A stretch of 64,000 nucleotides of DNA from Sipunculus nudus (GCA_026874595.1 CM049317.1:35184901-35248900), one strand, 5' to 3'; counted from the first letter of the stretch, positions 34,515 through 47,315 are shown. The notes: a model not told the origin generated them from the sequence alone. A program made the numbers and translations.

Positions 34515-36289
34515 ATGATGAACCGTAAAAGGGGTGATTTAATTCATTTCTATCATTTTCTCGGATTTACACAAAGAGAGACAGTTACATGTGTAGCTCG
34601 TAATCATGGCTATGTATTATCAGAAAGACATTTGCGGCGTCTTCTGAAGGAGAAAAGCCTCATCCGAACACAAAGGAACGACCTGGAGACTTTACGTGTG
34701 GCGAGTTTCATCGAGCGGCAGTTACGTTTCTCGGGTCGGCAGCATGGCTACCGGATGATGCATCTTAAATGCAAATTATCAGGCTACAAGATCAGCAGAG
34801 AAAATGTCCGAATACTACTGAGCATGAAGGTGTTGAACTGAGGACCAGAAGAAGACTAGTGCGAAGACGATACTATGCGTGTGGTCCCAATGAAAACTGG
34901 CACATTGATTCTTATGATAAACTCACTCCTTATGGTATAGGAATAAATGGATGCATCGACGGTTTTTCAAGATATATTATCTGGATGGAGGCTTCACAAT
35001 GTAACAGCAATCCTAAAACGATTGCCGGTTACTATGTCAATGCGGTGTTAAGTAGGGGTGGATGTCCAAGAACGATTAGAGCTGATAGGGGCACCGAAAA
35101 TTCTTCAGTTAGAGACCTTCAAATGTTGATTCGTTCCCAGCATGACGATCGAGGCGATCATTGTTTTTTGTACGGATTAAGTACTACGAACACCCGGATA
35201 GAAAACTGGTGGGGGATATTACGTAAACAAAACTCGGAATTCTGGATCGAGCTGTTCCATGGTCTCAAAGAAGCTGGATATTTTGATGGCTCTTCCCTGG
35301 ATAAGGAGCTGATACGTTTCTGCTTCAGTCACCTGATTCAGGTAATAAAATTTTCAGGTTCGCAATATTTTTCCGTCAGTCTTTACTCCTGTATTTTTTC
35401 ATTCATTCATTTGATCGCTCAGTCTTTCACACATTTAGTTTGCTACCATTGGTTAATTGATTGATTCATTCAATCTTTCATGTCATCATAAACAATTATA
35501 TCGTCAATATGTATTCATTTATTCATATATTGATGAATTTTGAATAATTCTGTGTATTCTTCCTTCTATCTGTCTTTAATGCTCTCTTTCTTTGCTTCTT
35601 TCTTTATTCCTCTCTGTCTCTCTGTATCTTAACTTATTCACTCATTCATACTTAATTCAAAGAAATTTGTTCATCAATAAACCTTGTATTTATACATGTA
35701 TGTATAAATGTATGAATGTGTGTACGTAATGCATTTGTGTGTGTGTCTATTTGTATTACAATTTTTTTTTATGCAATCTATATATTTTTTCTCAGAAGGA
35801 ACAAAGTGATCGTTACATCAATAATTTATCTATTAATTAACTTCATATGTTTACTCACCTTTCGTTTCATTGCATATTTTAATTTGTTTTTATAATTCAT
35901 TTAGCTGTTAATTTATTTGGCTGTTAATTCATTTTGCTGTTAATTTATCTATTTGACAGAAAGAGCTAGATGAGGTTGTCCTGTTGTGGAATTTACATAT
36001 TATCCGACGAACTAGGAACGACGCTATGACGCACGGGCGCCCCTTTGTGATGTACAATCAACCCGAAATCTTCGGTGTGACTGACCGCATTCTAGCTGTA
36101 CCAACAACTGCCTTTGACCAATGTACACACATGTTCAACTCAAAAGAAGAGTTACCATGTGACAGTGATGTGTATGAAGCCGGGGAATGCATTATGGATG
36201 AACTGGGAGTAGGAATACCCACCAATGCTGAGAAAGCATGCACGCTTTATGTTCGTCTCAGAGAACTCTTATTACAGTTACTACAATGA
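34515..36289 (+). pseudogene. DDE integrase-core transposase, two exons, one frameshift
   Basis: Exon 1 (34515-35341) starts at ATG and encodes an N-terminal helix-turn-helix-like part (FLGFTQRETV, LSERHLRRLL, RQHGYRMMHLK) and then the integrase fold. The first acid is in NWHIDSYDKL (34907-34909), the second in IRADRGTEN (35084-35086) and the Glu in TRIENWWGILRKQ (35201-35203), giving D-58-D-38-E spacing. A phase-0 intron (35342-35959, GTAATA...TTGACAG) leads to exon 2 (35960-36289: KELDEVVLLWNLHIIRRTRN to RLRELLLQLLQ and stop). Near 34820-34830 the reading frame shifts, apparently by loss of about 10 bases, so this copy cannot make a full protein as it stands. It lies 157 bases inside the left TIR and reads inward. 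Strand transfer activity is expected of the family. Confidence 0.85.
35342..35959 (+). other. Intron of the transposase gene
   Basis: It begins GTAATA after LIQ codons and ends TTTGACAG before AAAGAGCTAGATG, both at codon boundaries. It is T-rich with ATTCATTC-type low-complexity stretches. The protein family reads straight across this junction, which supports the intron. Confidence 0.75.
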
Positions 36290-39200
36290 ATCCACTTGGA
36301 GAAAGACAATGTACACGTGTTTTTTTTGCTTATCATGCTACTTCAGAATTTATTTTCTTACGGATAGTTTTAATTGTAAGTAGGTTAATTGTAAGTAACT
36401 CTATTTTTCATTGACAAGGAAAAACGTATTTGTAAAGTTTTTGTAAAGATCAGTTTGACAAGCCTCTACGTACCAGTTACTTTTGTATGATTCTCGGTGA
36501 CTGTGATATTTTAAATGATATGTACCGTTAGATTCTTGGAAGAACAAATACCTTACTTGACTATCGAATTACGGTGGTCATGGTATTGAATTGTCTTTTA
36601 AAGCTCAGTGAGATAAACATCGAAAAAAGAGAGGAGATAATGAACTAGGGGTAGTGTGTATAATGGAAAGTTGGCCAGATCCATGTTTTCATAATTTTAA
36701 GACGATTTTATAAATGCATAACCGGGAAAACTATGTACGCCAGGCTCGATAAATCACTTAATCCCGAGGGTTTGGTGACTTGATAAGTTGCTTCTTGTCT
36801 CGTGACAGGCCGAGAACCGTGTCTATTTGTCAACCAGTAATTAGTATGCTGAGGTGATGGGTACAACACAGGTATCACACAGTATCATGTAAACGAACAT
36901 TCAGTAAATATACTACTGTAAACATTATTACCTAACGTAAGAGAGACCTGCCTTTTCACTGGCTGTTATATCAAATTATATATATATATTACGCATGTAT
37001 CCACTTATACATTTTATATTTTCCTATTAATAAATTCGCTCCATTTCTGGCTACGTGTTTGCTGACTGAAGATTGAATGCAGATAATTCAAGAACCGCAA
37101 CTCTAAATTGCTGATTAATTGAGGGCGTTAAGGTAATTATCGAAATTAGGTCTACACCTTATCCTCTGATACACAAACCCTACAAAATAAAAATTATCGC
37201 TTTTTCATACAGTAGTTTCTTGATAAATACATACACTCATAATACACATATGTGCACATTCACTAGTACGCTCGCCTCTGTAGGAAATATTTACATGCAA
37301 TGAGACAGACAGGACCTTGTGACAGTTCATCTCACTGGGTTTATTTGTTTTTGTTTTTGTTTTTTTTGTCATGTTCGAACGGTCTCCTGTAACAGCAGGC
37401 AACTCCATATATATTATCCTAAAGATGTAATAGCTAAGATTGATAATTCCTGAAGAAATTAATTCATTTAAATGCGTAAGCTGTATGGCTACAATCCAGT
37501 AACAGAAAACATAATTATTTAAATATTTATCTCGTACAAACAACAAACTATCTCGTACGTACGACTTTTTTTATAGTCTTAGTGGTATGACTCAAAGACT
37601 GCACCACCGGCTGCTCACATATTAACAAGTAATATAAATGTTAAATGTTAATGCGACATTATTTATTATAGTTTTTGTGTTAAGGTTTCGTAAATAAATC
37701 AAGGTAGCGGATTTTTTTTATTAACATATAGGGGTGTGTGTGTGTGGGGGGGGGGGGGTAGGTGTGTTTGTGTGTGAAAAGACGGAAAGTCTTATAAGGT
37801 ATGCCAGCGCTGTGTGAGACTAGTTCCGTCAGTGGATATATAAGTAATGTCATTGTAATAATGTGAAGTGTTGTCTATCACCTTACTTTTAACAGGCTAA
37901 AATATCCAGACGTGTGCAAGGAACATTAAACTGTCACTTTGAAGATCTATATGCCTCATACCCGTTAATAACTTATTTTGAGTAATCTTGCTCACAGACA
38001 AACACAAAAACCAAAGATGGCAAAAACATAATGCCCGTCCAACGGTTAAGGTAATTTACTCGCTTTTAATTAAGCCAAAAATAAGGGGGCTTCAACTAAA
38101 TGCTAAGAGCCTCCCCAAAATAAACCGCTGCATAAAATTTGGTGAGCATTCATGCAGCCATCGCTGAAAAATTCATCAAACTGTGTCTGGATTACGTAAA
38201 ATACTCTAATATTAATTGGTGAACCTTGCGAACGTGTCCGATCGATTCAGTCCTGACAGGTTTGAATTGAACTTTCATGGTGACAGGTTTCTATGTTGGC
38301 CTGGTGTGTAATTTATGCAAATAGGTAAATAGTTAAGTTTATCGTTCAAATATGCATTTTTATAGGAACATCCTAACATTGTAAATACAGATTCTTTTTG
38401 TGATTTAGTCATAAAATGTATTATGTCCATCATTTCATAACATAATTTACATATTCGCATCATTTAATTAACTAATTTGCATATGTAAATCTGCATATAT
38501 GCAACAGTAGAAATAATTAAACTCCACAACAATTCCATAAACATTACTGCCAAACTTTTCTTAATTGATCCTAAGGTAGTTTTTCCTGTAGAATCCTTTC
38601 CTGCTTAGGACACCTTAAATCTTACATATTTAATGAAATGATTTGCATAATTTAATAAATTAATGAAAAATAATATATAATAAAGAAACACATAGGTATT
38701 TTGGCTTTACCTGGTCAGAGTTATGTATTTTTTGGAACATAATATTCAAATTGTATCAAATATTACATCAGTTTCTATAAAATTTGCTTTTTAAGAATTT
38801 ATATGCATGTTATCTATGCAAATTAGGTAAATACTTAAAATTATTGTTAAAATATTAATTCTTTCTACAGGAAAATTCTAACATATTAAATACTGATCAT
38901 TTTTGTGGCTTATTATTTTTATGTATTCTGTTTATCATTTGATAAGAAATTTACACAAACGCATCGTTAAATCAATTTGCATATGTAAATATGCATATAT
39001 GCAATAAGAAAAGCGACGATGATCTGAAAATTAAAGCAAAAGAAAACTGTTTGTTGGTAGAATTAAATTCAGTGTTTGCCTGCTTGTTCAGGTGCCAAGT
39101 GGTGATTAATCTTCAATTTAGGTAATATAATTAATTAGCTAATTTGCATATATTTAATGAGCAACGGGTCAAATCATGATTGCCTTATCTTTCGTGCAGT

Positions 39201-40723
39201 CCCTGTATCTTTGAGATTCTAATGGTGAGGAACTCATATTTACATGCTAAAAATGGCACGTTTTAAATAAGCGTTTGCACCTTACGTTTCAAATGTGCCA
39301 ATTTGAGGACGCTTTTAATAATTTAACCCTGTTTACATGTACATAAAGCTGCTGTTTTACCATTAGGCATGGTTATCTGAGTAATCGTTTAACCTGCTTT
39401 ATGTTTCGTACTGCAGAAATAGGTCATGAACTGTCATTCTCTGTTAAGAATTTTATAATAACAGTCTATAGCATATTGTTGAAGGGGCCATGTATTAAGT
39501 ATCAACATTTAGTGAGAATAAAACGTATATATTTGTAGGATATACCTTACAGAGAAAATGTTTATGTCGATTATCAAAGTTGGCTGCCGATTTATTTTAA
39601 GTCTGACTATGTTCAGAAAAACTATATCCATTTATGATGAGAGAATCAATTATCCACATTTTCTTAACCAGAGAGACTGTTAAATTTTAAAATTTAACAA
39701 AATATAGTTTACTATGAGTGCGTCTGAAGATTGCATTTGTTCTCTAATTGATTTTTTTCAGTGCAATTTATAATCATATGCCTTCTGAGATATTGCTATA
39801 ATTGTACTGATTGTAGTTAAAACCCAAGATTTTCGTAACGATAAATAAAACAATAAATCAATATATACCACGGTAGTCCTTTCCCTATATCACATAAATA
39901 AGGAAATTCAATTAAGTAAGAAAAACACATAAAGAATTTTCATGATAGAGAGATATTTTTTAAATAATTAGAGAAACACTATATTTACAACATATATTTA
40001 TAAATAAAATATATATTCAGCTGGAACCACTACTAAGATAATGTTTCGAGGAAATTTCCTTCGGAAGGCACATCATAAATTGTTGATGGAAATTCCTGAC
40101 CCTTAGATTGCATTTGAAGTCATTACTTTAACGCCTTATAAGGAAGTACTGACTAAGGGAGTAAAAGCTCAAGAGAATAGCCGAAATTCCTCATAATAAT
40201 TTTCATCTCATTTGACCTTATGTTTCACTGATATGCACGTTATCAGTATACTTTCAGATAAAAGCAAAATGTATAAATGTACATATGGGCACGAATTGAT
40301 TAAAACCTCTATAAAATACTTTCATTTATTTATATAGATACGTAACGAACTGTATACGGATAGTTTCTATATTTAAAAAATATGAGTACTTAATAGTAAT
40401 AATATATATATATATTACTTAAATAAAATAATGAAATTAATAATAAACTTAATAATATTATCTTTTTGACCAGAATGCTATATTTTTAAGGTTAAATGGC
40501 AAATAGTAGTCCTGGAATAATTCAGTAGGGCATGGGATCTTATACAATCAGTAAACAAGTCAAATGTAGTATCAAAGACCTCTAAACTTACATACTAAAT
40601 ATAATAAATTTAAAAACATTTGTTTGATCATTGGCAATGTTTACCATGATAATTAATACATTGATTTTAATAATTATTAAAAATTTAAGGAAATTTTTGA
40701 CACTATCATTGAGATTACCAATA
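36290..40723. other. No gene recognised; AT-rich interior of the giant element
   Basis: Short random frames only. It includes a G-run at about 37748-37757, a CTCGTACGTACGAC motif after ATATTTATCTCG at about 37530-37563, and the direct repeat at 38290-39003. Confidence 0.55.
38290..39003 (+). repeat. Diverged direct repeat, 500-bp spacing, with POU-octamer-like palindromes
   Basis: Blocks 38290-38515 and about 38790-39003 match in order: TATGCAAAT-GGTAAATA, ATTCTAACAT or CATCCTAACAT, AAATACTGATCA/AAATACAGATT, and ATTTGCATATGTAAAT. The last motif occurs at 38475-38490 and 38975-38990, exactly 500 bases apart, with a partial copy at 39142. Confidence 0.65.
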
Positions 40724-41300
40724 GGGCTGTCCCACTTAGGCGACTCTACAGGCGACTACAGGCGACCAGGCTGTCGCCTCATGGTCGTCGGGTGGTCGCC
40801 TAGTTGTCGCGGGTAGTCGCCAGAAGTCTTCCCAAGACGCGTGACCTAGAAGCTGTCGCCTCTGGATTTTCAACATGTTCAAAATTCTCAGGCGACAGAA
40901 TTTTTGTCGCCATTGTCTTCTACTGGCGTAGGTGCTGTCGAAGGCTGTCTCCAGGTCACGCGGGCTGTTGTTACTTGAAACAAGGTACATCCGTGTGTCC
41001 GGCTCCTTACATAGCACATGGTAGAGAATCGTCGAAGCTTGTCGCGGGTGGACGTAGCAAGAATTCGGGTGTCGTAGATTGTCGTCAGTGTGTTCGTAAG
41101 TGATTGTCCTTTGTCGCGGCGACTGTGTCGCCGGTTGTTGGCAGCTTGTCGTAGCTTGTCGTTAGACAGTCTCCAACCATTTGTAGCTTGTCTTAGACTA
41201 TTGTTGTAGCGGAGGTCCTGTCGCCTGTTTTTCGGCGACCATGAGGCGAAAGCCTGGTCGCCTGTAGTTGCCTGTAGGGTCGCCTAAGTAGGACAGCCCC
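40724..41300. mobile_element. GTCGC-rich inverted-repeat element, 577 bp
   Basis: About 70-bp inverted ends start GGGCTGTCCCACTTAGGCGA on the left and, reversed, GGGGCTGTCCTACTTAGGCG on the right, continuing with ACAGGCGACCAGGC and CGCCTCATGGTCG. The interior is much more GC-rich than its surroundings and full of GTCGC motifs. It has no coding capacity and no convincing target duplication (ATTAC begins both flanks). Class unknown. Confidence 0.7.
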
Positions 41301-41429
41301 ATTACACTAGCAGTGATGCTCATACATGTTGCAATAATCAACTACACATTACCGATTGTTATATAAAAAATTGAATAAACAATCTGAAGAAAATTACGGA
41401 GCCCCGTTAGGGACATGAGTAAAAAAATA

Positions 41430-41672
41430 TTTATCTCGTGCGCACGACTTATTATTTTGTGCGCACACCTTATTATTTGTGCCCATGACTTATTATTCCG
41501 TGCGCACAACTTATCATTTTGTGCGCACGACTTATTACTTCGTGCGCACGACTTATTATTTTGTGCGCATGACTTATTATTTCGTGCGCACGACTTATCA
41601 TTGTGTGCGCACGACTTATTATTTTGTGCGCACGACTTATTATTTTGTGCGCACGACTTATTATTTCGTTTA
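41430..41672 (+). repeat. Tandem array of GTGCGCAC palindromic units, left
   Basis: About eleven 20-22-bp units of GTGCGCACGACTTATTATTT form the sub-terminal part of the nested element. Several frames stay open through it only because the unit lacks stops in those frames. The mirror array is at 47090-47278. Confidence 0.9.
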
Positions 41673-43101
41673 AACACGAGTTTATAAGTGGTGGAAACGA
41701 GGTATAATGTGAATTTTGTCCGTCAATGCACAGGCGCATATGGCTCCATCTCATCTTTAAGTTGTAAACATAGGTCTGGAACAATACTATATACATCCAG
41801 TGGGGTTTTCCTATCACTTTTTAATATATATATATATATGAGACAAAGTCAAAATACACAGTAAAATTATCTTGATGTACATCGCAGGTTTGTTTAAATA
41901 TATATTGCTAAGATAATAATTATTGTCCAGGAGTTCTATAGTGGATAGCTGACACGTCAGCATGTTTCTTGTTTCAAGGCCAGCCACACTTAGCTGGCCA
42001 TCCAGTTACCAGCATTAAGATCGAGGGCCACGACCGACCGTCTCTTATGAGCATAACGGTATGCTGTAAAATAATTGGTCATACAGACAGACATACATCT
42101 CTTCATATGACCATGCATGTGAGGTCATGGAGAAATAAATACAACAATGGAGGTAGCTCAGGAGAAAAGTGTAATAATCTATAATATATAATTTTAATCA
42201 GATCATGAGATGTGGTTATGATATTGATATCAAACATTGTAGAATGTTACATTTTGTATCGATGGTGTAAATCAAGGTCTTATAAAAATTCAGGGCCAGA
42301 TGATTAAAATTTTCATTCTTTATCACACAGGCTAAATGTAACTTTGTTTTACTAATGAAACTAGGTCATGGGGCTATAAATTGTATCCCCAGACAAAGTC
42401 GGGATACTATGGTTTAAGCACGGTCGCGCCGCCGCCGAGGGGGATTTTGTTTGGACGCGATAACTCAGAAAAAAATTTAATGGATCTTTACCAAACCTGA
42501 CATGTGCATAGATATGGGTGAGAGGACGAAGCCTGTTTAAAATGGGGTCATGACCTTCAATAGGAGGGTGACCTTGGCCTTGAATAGGGCCTTTTTTGAG
42601 AAAATCACACAAATTCTCACACAAAAATCAACTTAACCGAAGATCTTGGATAGTGTTGTCACATACCGGAAACTGGTGGCGCCACCTGTTATCCTTTTCT
42701 TGTTTTCGTGGCGTTTAATACACCCATCATTAAAATTGCCACTCAACAGAATTCTTTTATATTATGCATATACATAGACATGGGTTATGGGATGATGTAT
42801 ATTTAAATTGGGGTCATGACCTTTCCTTTGAGAGTAGCCATGACCTTGAATATTGCCATATATGGTGAAAATCACATAAAATCATGAATATCTCAATAAG
42901 GTATGCATGGATTGGTCCTAAAATCAACTTGACCGAAGATCTTGGATAGTGTTGTCATGTACCGGAAACTTGTGGCGCCACCTGTTTTCCTTTTCTTGTT
43001 TTCGTGCCGTTTAATACCCCTATCATTGCTACTTAACAGTACTGTGAGCATTATAAGTCAAACACTAATGGACAGAATTCTTTCATATTATGCATATACA
43101 G

Positions 43102-43277
43102 TGTTACAGGTGCCCTTTTTATTGTGTGACACGGGCGTAACTCGTGTTGTTGCACTCTTGCCTGGCCGCGTGTTGCACTCTCGGTTTAATCCGTACTGGG
43201 TGAACTCTAGTCATGCTAGCTTGGGGCTTTCTCGCCTGGTCGAGCCAGGGCGAGCTCACGTGTGGACCCCGGTATGT
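43102..43277 (+). repeat. LTR fragment in the left arm
   Basis: It starts TGTTACAGGTGCCC and matches the reverse complement of 45382-45557. It is the first 176 bases of a subfamily A LTR, in opposite orientation to the full copy in the right arm. Confidence 0.8.
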
Positions 43278-44520
43278 ACCCGGACAAACAGTGACCTACC
43301 GAGTTATTTAAGGCTATTTTATTAAGACTATTTTGTATGTTCTTTACAAATTATCATTTATAATGTTGTTTTTAATGCCTTGTTTCTTTATATGTTGCAT
43401 AATTCCCACATAATGGTTTATTTCGTAATCCGAGTCAGTCAACAAATACTGTATTTCGTTTTAATTTCATTGGCTCAACTGACATCATGCACTTCAGTAT
43501 CCTGACCCATGATCCACTTGTTTACCAGAACAGTGTTTCTCTGCTGAAGTTATTCTACAATGAGCAGTTAAACTAGAGGAGAAAATCCCCCACCAAATGG
43601 TTATGTGAGATATATGTATTTTGGCTGATATAATAGTATGAAAAATTAATACAACTACCAAAATGACAATGTATATATTTGACCTGAAGAAAGATTGTTA
43701 TTAATATTATTATAAGGATTCTCCTCATATCAGTTGACTTTCGGGTTTGCTGAGGCAATGCTTTGTTGCCCATTGAGTTAGAATCTTACATTTTACATTC
43801 AAATTAAGTAAGTTGTCCTTGAAACCTAAGGCCATGACACATAAAGAAATGAATCCTTACGTGCATATTAATGTTGTAATGTTGATTTGTGTAATTCATT
43901 AGGGAATACTTAGTAGCTGTATGTCGATATATTCATATATGAAATCTTGGTCCAGAAACATACTACAAGTGGTAATTAATGTTTTAACGAAAAGTCATCT
44001 GGGATTATCTTGCCAGCTAACTTTTATTTAAGATGAGATCAAGTGTAGGGCTTTGATCCGTTGACCTTCCGTCCAGTTTTCCGTAAGGAAGGTGGCGCCA
44101 CCTGTCTGGTGTATGAGAAAACTTGTCAAGATGGATGAACAATGATAAATTTCAGACCTATGCCTTGAACCAATCCAAAGATATGAGCAATTTTCACCCA
44201 AAGCACATGTACAGATGGACGCCACGAAAAAACGATTGCAGATGGCACAGCCAGTCTTGAGAAAAAGATGGAGGAGTCCAAGATCTATGGATATGCACAT
44301 TTTCAGGCCAATAGGACAAATCACTCCTCAGAACCACTCCGGAGATATGAGCAATTTTCAGCCTTAGCACATTTACTTTGAATACAAGATGGAGATATCC
44401 AAGATCAATGGACAGACACAATTTCAGCCCAATCTGTCCATTAGTTTCAGACTTGTTATGCTCACAGTACTGTCAGGTGGCAATGATGAGAATTAAAAGG
44501 CCCTAAAACAAGAAAAGGAC
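43278..44520. other. Spacer of the palindromic element; no gene recognised
   Basis: No coding motif is seen. From about 44040 it contains diverged pieces of the same GGTGGCGCCACC repeat (perfect palindromes at 44091-44102 and, at its edge, 44525-44536). Confidence 0.55.
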
Positions 44521-46330
44521 AGAAGGTGGCGCCACCTGTCTTCCGCAGAAGACAAAGCTATCCAAGATCTTCGGTCAATTTGTTTTTGGGACCAATCCAT
44601 ACATCCCTTATTGAGATATTTATGATTCGATATTCAAGGTCAAGGCCACTCTCATAGGGTAGGCCTTGACCCAAATTTAAATATACATCATTTCCATAAC
44701 CTATGTCTATTGTTACGGAACCTAATATCAACAGATCACGTATGTGTGATGAACATAAGTTTTGTCAAGGAGATAAAAAAATCAGATTCTGTAATACTAG
44801 GCAGAAATGTCTAGGGGAATGAATAAAGAAGTCAGTGGTTTTTTGTTAACAAATAACTATAATTTATTCTTAAATCAACCCTAACATTACAATACACTAA
44901 ATAAATACAATTATATAGTATAACAGCAGTATAACAACAAATCAATACAATCACACAGTAAAATAAACAAAGCACACAGTACCTGGATACCACCACTGCC
45001 ACGACGATAAGTCCTTTAAAATGTATTAGCCGGATGAAAGGTCCACACAAACTCTCCCGGGAAATAACAGTCCAATGTAAAGCTCTTGTAACAATCCAGA
45101 AAGTAAACTTGAGACAGACAATATTAAATTGTATAGAGTTAGTAAAAGTAGAATCCCTGAAATTAATGTGGATAATCGGACAGGACCCACAAACTGACAT
45201 ACGCACGTCTGTGTCCGCTGGAATATTCTCTCACCTCTCTCTGCTTTAAAACACAGCCCCCAATTTATCTCGCCCCAAGCCGAGAATTTTCCACTTCTCG
45301 AACAGTCTAAAGGATCTAACATAATACACAGTAAACACGCGTTACAGGAATCATAAAGAAAAACATCGCTGTGTCTCGACATACCAGGGTCCACATGTGA
45401 GCTCTTCTTGGCTCGACCAGGCGAGAAAGCTCCAAGCTAGCATGACAACGAGAGTTCAACCCGTACGGATTAAACCGAGAGTGCAACACGCGGCCAGGCA
45501 AGAGCGCCACAACACTAGTTACGCCCGTGTCACACAATAAAAAGGGCACCTGTAACACTGTGTATATGCATAATACGAAAGAATTATGTCCATTGGTTTT
45601 TGACTTAATATGCTCACAGTACTGTTAAGTGGCAATGCATGATAGGGGTATTAAACGGCACGAAAACAAGAAAAGGAAAACAGGTGGCGCCACAAGTTTC
45701 CGGTACATGACAACACTATCCAAGATCTTTGATGTTGATTCTTGGACAAATCCATGCATACCTTATTGCGATATTCATGATTTTATGTGATTTTCACCAC
45801 ATATGGCAATATTCAAGGTCAAGGCCACTCTCAAAGGAAAGGTCATGACCCCAATTTTAATAAACATCATCCCATAACCCATGTCTATGTATATGCATAA
45901 TACTAAAGAATTCTGTTCATTAGTTTTTTACGTATAATGTTCACAGTACTGTTAAATGGCAATGATGGGTGTATTAAACGCCACGAAAACAAGAAAAGGA
46001 TAACAGGTGGCGCCACCAGTTTCCGGTATGTGACAACACTATCCAAAATCCTTGGTCAAGTTGGTTTTTGGATCAATCCATGCATGATTTCTTGAGATAT
46101 TTAAAAATTTGTGTGATTTTCCAAATAAAAGGCCCTATTCAAGGTCAAGGTCACCCTCCTATTAAAGTTCATGACCCCCTTTTAAACAATCCTCGTCCTC
46201 TCACCCATATCTATGCACATGTCAAGTTTGGTAAAGATCTGTAAAATATCGCGTCCAAACAAAATCCCCCTCGGCGCGACCGTGCTTAAACCATATAGTA
46301 TCCCGACTTTGTCTGGGGATACAATTAATA
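44521..46330 (-). repeat. About 320-bp direct repeats in the right arm
   Basis: Three units, beginning near 44521, 45676 and 45998, share GGTGGCGCCAC, CTATCCAAGATCTT, CAAGGTCAAGG and CATCCCATAACCCATGTCTATG. The first unit is split by the LTR at 44711-45557. Matching units are in the left arm at about 42340-43100 in reverse. Confidence 0.75.
44711..45557 (-). repeat. Solo LTR, subfamily A, 847 bp, TSD CTAT/CTGT
   Basis: It starts TGTTACGGAACC and ends CTGTAACA, and closely matches 3147-3988 along its length. The flanks are CTAT (44707-44710) and CTGT (45558-45561). The sister repeat unit near 45885 reads ATGTCTATGTATATGC uninterrupted, showing the empty site and a 4-bp duplication with one later change. 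Confidence 0.87.
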
Positions 46331-46872
46331 GTCCCATGACCTTGTTTCACAAGTAAAAACAAGTTACATTTAGCATGTGTGATAAAGAATGAAAATGTTA
46401 AACATCTGCCCCAGAATTTTTATAAGACCTTGATTTACACCATCGATACAAAATGTAACATTCTACAATGTTTGATATCAATATCATAACCACATCTCAT
46501 GATCTGATTAAAATTATATACACTTTTCTCCTGAGCTACCTCCATTGTTGTATTTATGTCTCCATGACCTCACATGCATGCTCATATGAAAAAAAATGTC
46601 TGTGTGTCTGTATGACCAATTATTTTACAGCATACCGTTATGCTCGTAAGAGACGGTTGCTCGTGGCCCTCGATCTTAATGCTGGTAACTGAATGGCCAG
46701 CTACTGTAAGTGTGACTGGCCTTGAAACATGAAACATGTTGACGTGTCAGCTATCTACTATAGAACTCCTGGACAATAATTATTATCTTACAATAATTAT
46801 TATCTTAGCAATATATATTTAAACAAACCTGCGAGGTACATCAAAATAATTTTGCTGAGTATTTCGACTTTG

Positions 46873-46931
<59 letters not shown>

Positions 46932-47315
46932 TATATTAAATAGTGACAGGAATTCCCCCAATGGATGTATATAGTATTGTTCCAGACCTATGTTTACAAC
47001 TTAAAGGTGAGATGGAGCCATATGCGCTTGTGCATTGACGGACAAAATTCACATAATACCTGGCTTCCATCACTTATAAACTCGTGTGTAATAAGTTGTG
47101 CGCACAAAATAATAAGTAGTGCGCACAAAATAATAAGTTGTGCGCACAAAATAATAAGTCGTTCGCACGAAATAATAAGTAGTGCGCGCAAAATAATAAG
47201 TTGTGCGCACAAAATAATAAGTCGTGCGCACGAAATAATAAGTTGTGCGCACAAAATAATAAGTCGTGCGCACGAGATAAATATTTTTTACTCATGTCCC
47301 CAACGGGGCTCCGTA
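45384..47315 (-). repeat. Right arm of the nested palindromic element
   Basis: Reverse complement of the left arm, including the LTR edge, repeat units, the block ending TCATATATAT with an (AT)n expansion (46877-46926), and the GTGCGCAC array at 47090-47278. Confidence 0.8.
47090..47278 (-). repeat. Tandem array of GTGCGCAC palindromic units, right
   Basis: About nine units of AATAAGTYGTGCGCACRAAAT lie directly before CGAGATAAATAT and the TACGG tip on the reverse strand. Mirror of 41430-41672. Confidence 0.9.

Larger units (their letters stand above)
41395..43277 (+). repeat. Left arm of the nested palindromic element
   Basis: From the tip: GTGCGCAC tandem array (about 41430-41672), a unique-looking part to about 42380, then a GACAAAGTCGGGATACTATG block, then about 320-bp units carrying GGTGGCGCCACC or TGTGGCGCCACC, and finally 176 bases of LTR sequence (from 43102). 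The whole arm matches the right arm in reverse. Confidence 0.8.
41395..47315. mobile_element. Nested palindromic transposon, 5,921 bp, TSD GAAAAT
   Basis: The ends are inverted copies beginning TACGGAGCCCCGTTAGGGAC, then ATGAGT, A-run and ATATTTATCTCG, followed by an array of GTGCGCACGACTTATTATTT units. GAAAAT flanks both ends exactly (41389-41394 and 47316-47321). The tip and the ATATTTATCTCG block are shared with the giant element, so it belongs to the same superfamily. Long arms (41395-43277 and 45384-47315) make a fold-back structure. No transposase is encoded; it is presumably moved in trans. Confidence 0.87.

Noticed and set aside
41415-41817. Overlapping frames with CAHDLLF or SCAQNNK repeats in the GTGCGCAC arrays (also at 46965-47295)
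   Set aside because: The same 20-bp repeat is open in several frames on both strands; these are artefacts.
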